From: Gammaproteobacteria bacterium
Lineage (GTDB): Bacteria > Pseudomonadota > Gammaproteobacteria > Eutrophobiales > Eutrophobiaceae
Direction of reading: 5' to 3'
DNA: 5,392 bases
Assembly: GCA_015661095.1 (NCBI GenBank)
Contig: JACVQI010000142.1
Coordinates: forward strand, 1-5,392
Of this stretch, positions 1 to 4,686 are shown piece by piece (the stretch's first letter is position 1; every line of letters begins with the position of its first letter). The notes under the pieces were generated by a model, which was given only the letters and a program-made list of their open reading frames with translations, was not told the origin of the DNA and ran no database searches. Position numbers and translations under genes: made by a program.

Positions 1-262
1 CGTAGATCTGGGCAATGCCGATCTCCTTTCCGTCCCGGGGAACGGGCACCAGGTTTCCGTCAATGCTGAATATCCTGATCTCAACATCGTCCCCAAGAAC
101 CCGGCGGTTGGCACTATCCTGGGCGATACCGTACAAACAGGCAAGGGAATTAGACGGCACTGAAGATCGGTGCCATTGAATCGGATATCCATCATCATCA
201 TACCGGGTAGGTTTGATTAAAAGGATATGAAAAACCTTTCCTTTGCCGGCCGATAAATCCAT
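1..262 (-). CDS. B12-binding radical SAM-type protein, N-terminal fragment
   Basis: An open frame starts with ATG at 262-260 and runs off the left edge of the window, giving 87 complete residues. The translation contains HILLIKPTRYDDDGYPIQW, then a PSNSLACLYG stretch and a RRVLGDDVEI stretch. I recognise this as the start of proteins annotated as B12-binding domain-containing radical SAM proteins, whose N-terminus begins with a hydrophobic strand followed by KP(S/T)RYDDDGY. The Cys triad that would bind the iron-sulfur cluster lies beyond the window, so the radical SAM part is inferred from family resemblance only. There is no convincing Shine-Dalgarno before the ATG (the upstream bases are C/A rich), so the start is uncertain by a few codons; similarity begins around residue 10. 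The gene is separated from the upstream redox operon by about 500 bases and probably has its own promoter, which I could not identify. The substrate is unknown. Confidence 0.72.
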   Translation of the reverse strand, partial: MDLSAGKGKVFHILLIKPTRYDDDGYPIQWHRSSVPSNSLACLYGIAQDSANRRVLGDDVEIRIFSIDGNLVPVPRDGKEIGIAQIY

Positions 263-550
263 TGTGTGGGGCGGTGTTTTTGTTATTAACTTCGAGTATA
301 TCAATGTAGCAATCTAGACATAATAAAAGAGGTTGTAGACAAATATAACTTATTCTCTCGTTTAATTCAGCCGGCTTTGCGTTGCGCTTTGGATCTTCAA
401 AGGGATAGGAATTCGCTATCAGAGAATGGACTGAGAACGGTTATCATCAGTATGTCGTCAACCCGCTCGTTTTTGCCATTCGAGATTAGTTTTTTTTCCT
501 CACCATCGTTCTGCTGCCCTCCCGCTTGCCAGATGATGGATGAATGTGTC

Positions 551-569
551 CCGGATAACAGCTATCCGG
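551..569. repeat. Short perfect inverted repeat (hairpin)
   Basis: The arms CCGGATA and TATCCGG are perfectly complementary and flank a 5-base spacer. Neither side has a T tract, so this is not a classical intrinsic terminator. It lies in non-coding DNA about 200 bases downstream of the last gene of the redox operon. It could stabilise or end the transcript in a Rho-dependent way, or have no role. Confidence 0.45.
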
Positions 570-709
570 CGTTGCTCTGGGCGAATATTAGTCGATAGGG
601 GGTGATGGAGAACAAGCCTGCTGAATTTCAGGCTATATCCGGGGGCGGGGCGTAGGTTATTAAGGGGAGTTGACTGTTGAGGGGCCCATCGTCGTCTCAT
701 GGGCGGTGT

Positions 710-741
710 GGGGTCTGGCTGGCTGGCTGGGCGGGCGGGGG
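710..741. repeat. CTGG tandem repeat and G-rich run
   Basis: Four tandem CTGG units (715-730) run into three G tracts at 729-731, 733-735 and 737-741, with an additional GGGG at 710-713. The plus strand could fold a G-quadruplex only with one long loop of about 15 bases. It lies 25 to 56 bases beyond the stop codon of the TlpA-like gene, in its 3' untranslated side, where the minus-strand RNA is C-rich. Confidence 0.5.
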
Positions 742-765
742 CCCAGAGAATATTATTTCGGTGGA

Positions 766-1287
766 TTATTTTGCTGCGGGCGGCAGTAATACCGATATAT
801 CCTGCTCCAGTCCGGCGAAGTTAACTTCCTTCAAATGGAAATGGGCGGATTTGCCTTCAGTGTCGAAGATCAGGGTCAGCGGGATCAACCCTTGCCAATC
901 ATTACCTATCCCCGAGTAAAAAGTCTCATCGAGTGTGGCGGCCAGGTACACCGGGAACGGCGGCTGATGTTCCTGTACGAATGCTTCAATGTCCTCCATC
1001 TCTTCCGGTTCATTCATGGAAATGGCGACAACTTCCAGTCCGCGATCGTGGTATTGATTGTACAACTTGACGATGTCCGGGAATTCCTTCAGGCAGGGTG
1101 GGCACCAGGTCGCCCAGAAATTGACGATGGTGACCTTGCCTTTGTTGGCGCTGAGCAAGGCTTCCAGTTGCGGGATGTCGATTTTCGCGACGGGATCGGC
1201 ACTGACTGTGCATGCGGTCCCGAAACTGAATACGGCTGTCAGTAGCAGTGACAGCATCCGGTTCGAGTTAAACAAGGAAGTCAACAT
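766..1287 (-). CDS. TlpA/ResA-like periplasmic thioredoxin (WCPPC)
   Basis: This 173-residue protein is a thioredoxin-fold thiol-disulfide oxidoreductase of the TlpA/ResA type. Residues 1-30 form a signal peptide (basic residue R10, hydrophobic 11-25, likely cleavage after VSA), so it acts outside the cytoplasm. The redox motif WCPPC is at 61-65, after the strand VTIVNFWAT, and the cis-proline expected opposite the active site is P136 in LIPLT. The size suits a single-domain TlpA. C62 and C65 are the only cysteines of the mature chain. FGTAC at 22-26 is not a proper lipobox because the -3 residue is Gly. It is the last gene of the operon, 12 bases after the preceding stop; the ribosome binding site (AAGAG, 9-base spacer) is weak, suggesting translational coupling. 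M11 is a possible alternative start, but it would remove the basic n-region. Likely role: reducing partner thiols or the selenenyl-sulfide of the operon's selenoprotein (inference). Confidence 0.93.
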   Translation of the reverse strand: MLTSLFNSNRMLSLLLTAVFSFGTACTVSADPVAKIDIPQLEALLSANKGKVTIVNFWATWCPPCLKEFPDIVKLYNQYHDRGLEVVAISMNEPEEMEDIEAFVQEHQPPFPVYLAATLDETFYSGIGNDWQGLIPLTLIFDTEGKSAHFHLKEVNFAGLEQDISVLLPPAAK

Positions 1288-1299
1288 ATCGAGTAACTC

Positions 1300-1860
1300 T
1301 TACAGGTTGTTGTCCTTGAGCATTTGGGTGGCGGCATCCGCGACCAGATTGAATTTGTCCGTCTCGATACCGGAGATATTCGCGATAACCTTGCGGTTGA
1401 TATTGACGAGAAACGTATTTTCAACCTCAGGGTTCAAACGATACAGACGTACGGCCAGATCACTGGTCCCTTTGCGCAGCACGACCAGCGGGATTTCGAT
1501 CTTTTTCGAGGCACTTAATTGTTCCAGCCAGGGTTGGGCTTCCATGCCGGCGATAATGACCGCCACTGCCTTTAGATGCCGGTCCTTGTTCTTCAGGTAC
1601 ACATCGTTCATTTGGGTAATGAATTCCGCGGTTTTATCGCCGGTATTCTGGAAAAAGCCAATGATATTGGGCTCGTCCTGGAATTCGCACACGTAACAGA
1701 TGCGTTTGCCTTTATAAGCCCCCGTGACATCCATAACAGTGAACGACTGGGTGGTTTCACCGACCGCATAGCTGGATTTGACTTCGCCGGTTTCAGACCA
1801 GGCAAAGGTAGTCATCAGTGAAATGCAGCAAATAAGAAATGTTTTGGTGAATTTATTCAT
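1300..1860 (-). CDS. Exported thioredoxin-fold protein with CYVC motif
   Basis: This 186-residue protein has a signal peptide (MNKFTKTFLICC..., cleavage probably after AWS near residue 22). The mature part begins with an AVGETTQSFTVMDVTG stretch, which resembles the strand-rich N-terminus of TlpA/peroxiredoxin-like proteins, followed by GKRICYVCEF with a CxxC pair at C55 and C58. A candidate cis-proline is in IEIPLVV (P124), and TFLVNINRKVIANISG looks like the following beta hairpin of a thioredoxin fold. It resembles uncharacterised exported proteins with a CYxC motif that I recall from Planctomycetes-type genomes; no function is established. C55 and C58 are the only cysteines after the signal peptide. 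The ATG at 1860 is chosen over an in-frame ATG at 1917 because the signal peptide starts there and GGAGG lies 7 bases upstream. The start overlaps the rhodanese stop by one base (TAATG). It may be an electron donor or acceptor in the operon's redox relay (inference). Confidence 0.82.
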   Translation of the reverse strand: MNKFTKTFLICCISLMTTFAWSETGEVKSSYAVGETTQSFTVMDVTGAYKGKRICYVCEFQDEPNIIGFFQNTGDKTAEFITQMNDVYLKNKDRHLKAVAVIIAGMEAQPWLEQLSASKKIEIPLVVLRKGTSDLAVRLYRLNPEVENTFLVNINRKVIANISGIETDKFNLVADAATQMLKDNNL

Positions 1861-1872
1861 TATGCATCCTCC
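1858..1872 (-). promoter_or_regulatory. Ribosome binding site and TAATG stop-start overlap
   Basis: GGAGG (1872-1868) lies 7 bases before the ATG at 1860-1858. The stop codon TAA of the rhodanese gene (1862-1860) shares its last A with this ATG. This decides the start of the CYVC protein and implies translational coupling of the two genes. Confidence 0.85.
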
Positions 1873-2342
1873 GCTCCGGCTTCTTTCTCGAAGATGGGAT
1901 AGCCTTTGTCCAGCCATTCGAACCAGCCACCATGCAGGATTTTGACCCGAAAGTAGCCGAACATTCTTAACTGTTTTGCCATGGCAATGGAATCGGCATC
2001 GTCAGGACCACACGGGCAATACATTATGAGGGTTTTATTCCTGGGTAAATTAACCGGCGGCGTGATTTGCGCTACGAAAGGAAAACTGATGGCATCCGGA
2101 ATATGCTCCTCTTCGAATGCCATGGCCGGCGCGTTATCGACCAGGACAAAACTGCTGTCACCAGCATCGATCATTTTCTTCACGTCTTCAGCTTTGATGA
2201 AATCAGGTGTGAATTCCATCATTTCCGGTGTTTCATAATTTTCAGCGGTAAAATCCTGGGTGAAACCGGTTGCCGGCAGCGATAACATCCCCGTCATGAC
2301 AATCATGGGAGTTAGAAATTGTTTTTTGAATAAATACTTCAT
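1860..2342 (-). CDS. Exported rhodanese-like protein with CPC active-site loop
   Basis: The 160-residue product has a signal peptide (MKYLFKK basic start, hydrophobic stretch to about residue 28) and a single rhodanese domain. Visible hallmarks are FVLVDNAPAMAFEEEHIPDAI (about 65-85; the usual LIDVR...HIPGA region), the catalytic loop YCPCGPDDADS (108-118) and the C-terminal GGWFEWLDKGYP (138-149). C109 is in the position of the persulfide-carrying cysteine; C111 in the same loop is an additional cysteine, and these two are the only cysteines of the whole protein. The Arg that usually follows the conserved Asp is missing (DNA instead of DVR). Rhodanese-type proteins move sulfane sulfur or act as redox or selenium-handling thiol proteins; which applies here cannot be read from the sequence. 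The start ATG is preceded by an AGAGG/TTGAG purine stretch. The gene lies 101 bases downstream of the selenoprotein and overlaps the next gene by one base. Confidence 0.9.
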   Translation of the reverse strand: MKYLFKKQFLTPMIVMTGMLSLPATGFTQDFTAENYETPEMMEFTPDFIKAEDVKKMIDAGDSSFVLVDNAPAMAFEEEHIPDAISFPFVAQITPPVNLPRNKTLIMYCPCGPDDADSIAMAKQLRMFGYFRVKILHGGWFEWLDKGYPIFEKEAGAEDA

Positions 2343-2432
2343 TTTCTCAACCTCTTGTTATCTGCAATTAACTGTTACACCAACCGGTTTCACTTGATGC
2401 TATATCCTTAGAGTCCACTGGCGGTTAAATGT

Positions 2433-2455
2433 TCAGCACCATGCTAACGTGCTGA
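2433..2455. repeat. Hairpin overlapping the selenoprotein stop codon
   Basis: Perfect 7-bp arms TCAGCAC and GTGCTGA flank a 9-base loop. In the minus-strand RNA the first arm covers the last sense codons and the loop contains the TAG stop (2446-2444). No U tract follows, so it is not a standard terminator. It may protect the 3' end of the first cistron or weaken transcription into the rhodanese gene, but this is inference. Confidence 0.45.
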
Positions 2456-4294
2456 TACCGCTGAACTACCGCCTTTTTTACCCGTCAGGGTTTGCCCGGT
2501 AATCGCTTTGGTGACATGGGAGTCAGGACTATATATTCCGTCCAGATATCCCCTCATGGTTAGCGTGTACCCTGGAATCCCGCCGGCTACGAAGAGTTTA
2601 AGATCACTCAGTTCCCGCATCGAAGGTACTTTCCCTCCTGGTTTCAGACCTGCTTCAAACGCAGCAACCCGTTCCTTGGGGATATAGCCGGACTCAATCG
2701 CCTGTTTGACAGATGCTATCTCCGCCTCTGCCAGGTCTTCGAAGGGCACGCTGGCTTCATCGTGTATGTATTGAATCAGACTTTCACGCGTGTAACCAAG
2801 GCGACCCTGTAGTTCCTGAGCCACTTCCGGATTCATTATCACCACAAGTTTTCCATGGGAACGACCAAACCTGCTCGCGGGACCATTGGGCGTGGTAGCC
2901 ACTCGCCCACGGGCAGCAGTTTTAATATCGTTGATGATAGTATTAATAATACTTTCCGGCGGCACCAGTGCAACCGCGCCACCGCCATGAACTTGCGGGG
3001 CACCCATTCCATATACTGAAAGCGTTACAATGCTGTCGCCTTCTTTAAAGCCCTGGTCAATCACATAGGAGGTCCAGGGACTCTGGGCCTGGTTTTCCGC
3101 AAAAGTCAGGAATGTATGAGGATTGGCTCTGCCAACCAGTGCCATGTCATTTACTCCAGGCCAGGTTTGTCCAAAGTTGATGATAGACATTCTGACAGCG
3201 CGGCCAATGGTACTGTTAGCACGGTTGCCATAGCTGAACATACCCAGACCGTTACTCATGCCTAACTCTTCAGCAATAGGACCACTCACGGCAATGAGAA
3301 GATTAAAGGAACCAGTGGAGGTGGCAAAATGCAGGTCATCGAATTGCGGATCTGCGAGCCCCTCAATTGCAGCGATAATCACCGGTAAATATTCCGGCTT
3401 CGCTCCTGCCATGACCGCATTGACAGCAATCTTTTCGATGGTTGCCATGCCGTTTCTGGGTGATATGGACCCTATTTTCTCGTCCGGTGAACGGCTGGTG
3501 CCCGTGAGCATCCATTTTACCCGTTCCGGTGTCGGTGCCACGACGGGCAGACCATCCGACCAGTGGTTCGTCAGAAACATGTCATTAAAACTTTCCAGCG
3601 CATCTTCGGTACTGGTGCCACTGACCTTCATGGTACGAGTGACGGATTGCTGCTTTTTCGGACGTTTTTCATCAGCCGTGATGGGGGAGGTCATGGCAGA
3701 GATCATCCTGTCAAAATGTTTAGCCACCACTGGTTTCACACGTTCCTTGCTGATTCTCTCCCGATAAAATTCATCAGCTGGTATGTCTACGATGCGCATG
3801 TTAGGCACACCATTGTCTTCAGCGGAGAAATGGGCATTCTCGTTGAATTGGGAGGTAGTCAGGTAGACAGTGGGCATCCCGATTTTTTCCAGTCTTGCAG
3901 AACCGGCGCCGCCGGCCCAAGTACAGGAGCCTCAATCTCCTACACCATAAAAGACGGTATCAACTTCCTTGGCGATTTCGGCTGCTCGTGCATCGCCAAG
4001 ATCAAAAACTCCCTGGTACCGCTTGGTTTTGGTGTTGGGATATTTTTCATTCAGGAGCGCTTCGACGTTATCCCAGAAATTATCACCGCCGGCTTTTCCG
4101 ATCCAGTAGATACCGACAGTTTTGCCATCGAGATTAGAGACTCGTTCTGCCGGCGCGTTAAATGTCGGGGGCGGAATCTCGCCCCGGGGATCCATTACCT
4201 CCAGGACAACTTCATCTGTCTTGGTGGCAGCGATTGCAAACAAGTAGGGCAAACAAACTATCCCTATCACCATGGATTTGATTAGCCTGTTCAT
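2444..4294 (-). CDS. UGSC-family selenoprotein, exported, TGA at 3934-3932 read as Sec
   Basis: One 616-residue protein with selenocysteine at residue 121. Residues 1-23 are a signal peptide (cleavage probably after AIAA). The UGSC domain spans about 55-200: GKTVGIYWIGKAGGDNFWDN, then VFYGVGD-U-GSCTWAG and SARLEKIGMPTVYLT. The motif Sec-Gly-Ser-Cys (121-124) defines the family, known from marine metagenomes in both Sec and Cys forms. The C-terminal part (about 225-560) has the family signatures HWSDGLPVVAPTPERV, AVNAVMAGAKPEYLPVI, GNRANSTIGRAVRM, PGVNDMA and ENQAQSPW. No enzymatic activity is established for the family, as far as I know. The frame is open from 4294 to 3935 and from 3931 to 2444 with no other stop, and a SECIS-like hairpin follows the TGA. 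Sec121 and C124 are the only redox residues in the mature chain. The start at 4294 has AGGAG 6 bases upstream; an in-frame ATG at 4339 lacks this and would bury the signal peptide. Automated annotation would split it into a 120-residue protein and a downstream fragment starting at M140. Confidence 0.92.
3888..3934 (-). promoter_or_regulatory. Bacterial SECIS element with Sec codon TGA
   Basis: The Sec codon is at 3934-3932. The RNA directly downstream folds into a stem: TCC (3928-3926) with GGA (3890-3888), CTTG (3921-3918) with CAAG (3897-3894), two G-U wobbles (3917-3916 with 3902-3901, next to a CTG bulge) and a perfect CCGGC/GCCGG upper stem (3915-3911 with 3907-3903). The apical loop is GGC (3910-3908). 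The loop begins 21 bases after the TGA, and G is at its first two positions. Both points agree with the known bacterial SECIS pattern recognised by SelB (a short G-starting apical loop roughly 16-37 bases from UGA). The folding was done by eye, with no energy calculation. Confidence 0.82.
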
Positions 4295-4305
4295 GATTTG
4301 CTCCT
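4295..4305 (-). promoter_or_regulatory. Ribosome binding site of the selenoprotein gene
   Basis: AGGAG (4305-4301) lies 6 bases before the ATG at 4294-4292. It fixes the start at the signal peptide rather than at the in-frame ATG at 4339. Confidence 0.85.
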
Positions 4306-4390
4306 GTATCTGGTTATTTGATTGAGTAAAGGGAAACATTCATAACCGGTAAGACCTTGGCCAGATTGAATTAATTCCCGGGACGTAATA

Positions 4391-4403
4391 CGGCAAAATT
4401 ATA
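4391..4403 (-). promoter_or_regulatory. Predicted promoter (-10 TATAAT) of the redox operon
   Basis: A perfect consensus -10 hexamer TATAAT lies at 4403-4398, placing +1 near 4391. There is no good -35 hexamer at 17-18 bases upstream, which is typical of activator-dependent promoters; an FNR-like dyad occupies that position. A competing sigma-70 reading is TTGACA (4439-4434), a 17-base spacer and CACAAT (4416-4411). Confidence 0.6.
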
Positions 4404-4425
4404 GAAAAGCATTGTGGTGGGTTAA

Positions 4426-4439
4426 TTGATATGTGTCAA
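4426..4439. promoter_or_regulatory. FNR/CRP-family operator at -41.5
   Basis: The plus strand reads TTGAT-ATGT-GTCAA, matching the FNR/ANR/DNR consensus TTGAT-N4-ATCAA at 9 of 10 positions. Its centre (between 4432 and 4433) is exactly 41.5 bases upstream of the start inferred from the TATAAT, the canonical class II activator position. Which FNR/CRP-family regulator binds (oxygen-sensing, nitric-oxide-sensing or other) cannot be told from the site. Confidence 0.6.
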
Positions 4440-4635
4440 TAGAATACGGTCTCCAGGAGCGGTTTTTACCGGGGAAAATCCACATTTATTGCACATTGAA
4501 ATCGTGCCGGATTTACACCCGGATTATGTTGGTAATAGCCGCCTGTGCCGGGCTGATCGAGTGTAGTCTTAACTTAAGTAGGACATATACGAGCAGGCTG
4601 AAAATCTAGCTGCCACATGGGTGATAGATGTTAAT

Positions 4636-4672
4636 AAAAAACGCCATCACGGTTACCCGTGATGGCGTTTTT
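4636..4672 (-). terminator. Intrinsic terminator after the molybdenum hydroxylase gene
   Basis: An 11-bp GC-rich stem (CGCCATCACGG / CCGTGATGGCG) with a 4-base loop is flanked by an A run on one side and a T run on the other. In minus-strand RNA the stem is followed by TTTTTT then ATTAA, 14 bases after the stop codon of the gene at 4687. The structure is symmetric and could also work on plus-strand transcripts. It insulates the selenoprotein operon from the upstream gene. Confidence 0.95.
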
Positions 4673-4686
4673 AAGTTGTGATATCT

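Larger units (their letters stand above)
263..765. other. Gene-free stretch between the TlpA-like gene and the radical SAM gene
   Basis: I see no supported gene on either strand. Short open frames here (for example 377-598 on plus, starting with TTG, and 700-500 on minus) have no ribosome binding site, no recognisable motif and odd composition. The stretch holds a G-rich run with CTGG repeats (710-741), a 7-bp hairpin (551-569) and a smaller one with arms GCCTG/CAGGC (616-633). No hairpin followed by a U tract was found just downstream of the TlpA-like gene, so the end of that operon is not defined. It must also contain the promoter for the gene at 262, but no good -35/-10 pair is evident. 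Confidence 0.6.
4295..4635. other. Intergenic stretch: leader and promoter region of the selenoprotein operon
   Basis: No gene is supported here on either strand. It contains a leader of about 97 bases (4391-4295) with a perfect 10-bp palindrome GAATTAATTC (4368-4377), the promoter with its FNR-like site (4398-4439), and about 195 bases up to the terminator (4440-4635) in which I see only a small CGGT-TTTT-ACCG dyad (about 4460-4471). Confidence 0.7.

Noticed and set aside
377..598. Small plus-strand gene of 73 codons in the 263-765 gap
   Set aside because: It starts with TTG, has no ribosome binding site and its translation has Ser/Phe/Cys-rich composition typical of a chance frame.
1202..1225. 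Lipoprotein lipobox in the TlpA-like signal peptide (GTAC)
   Set aside because: The -3 position is Gly, not Leu/Val/Ile, and a normal signal peptidase I site VSA follows.
835..1696. Plus-strand open frames opposite the TlpA-like and CYVC genes
   Set aside because: They are antisense to two clear exported thioredoxin-fold proteins and their translations look like no known protein.
1861..1917. N-terminal extension of the CYVC protein from an upstream ATG at 1917
   Set aside because: It would overlap the rhodanese coding region and place Arg-rich residues before the signal peptide; the ATG at 1860 has GGAGG at the correct distance.
2444..3877. Independent 477-residue gene starting at Met 140
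   Set aside because: It has no ribosome binding site and begins in the middle of the UGSC domain; the preceding 18 codons are also in frame and family-like.
3932..3934. TGA as a genuine stop, a nonsense mutation or a sequencing error making a pseudogene
   Set aside because: The TGA sits exactly at the Sec position of the UGSC motif, both flanks remain open and family-like, and a suitably spaced hairpin follows. A random mutation would not be expected to meet all three conditions.
3563..4285. Long plus-strand open frame of about 240 codons opposite the Sec region
   Set aside because: It is antisense to a clearly conserved protein, has no ribosome binding site or recognisable motif, and exists because the minus-strand codon usage avoids stops in that frame.
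4411..4439. Sigma-70 promoter TTGACA-17-CACAAT as the main promoter
   Set aside because: The -35 is perfect but is also one half of the FNR-like dyad, and its -10 is weaker than the nearby perfect TATAAT. It is kept as an alternative and not listed as a feature.
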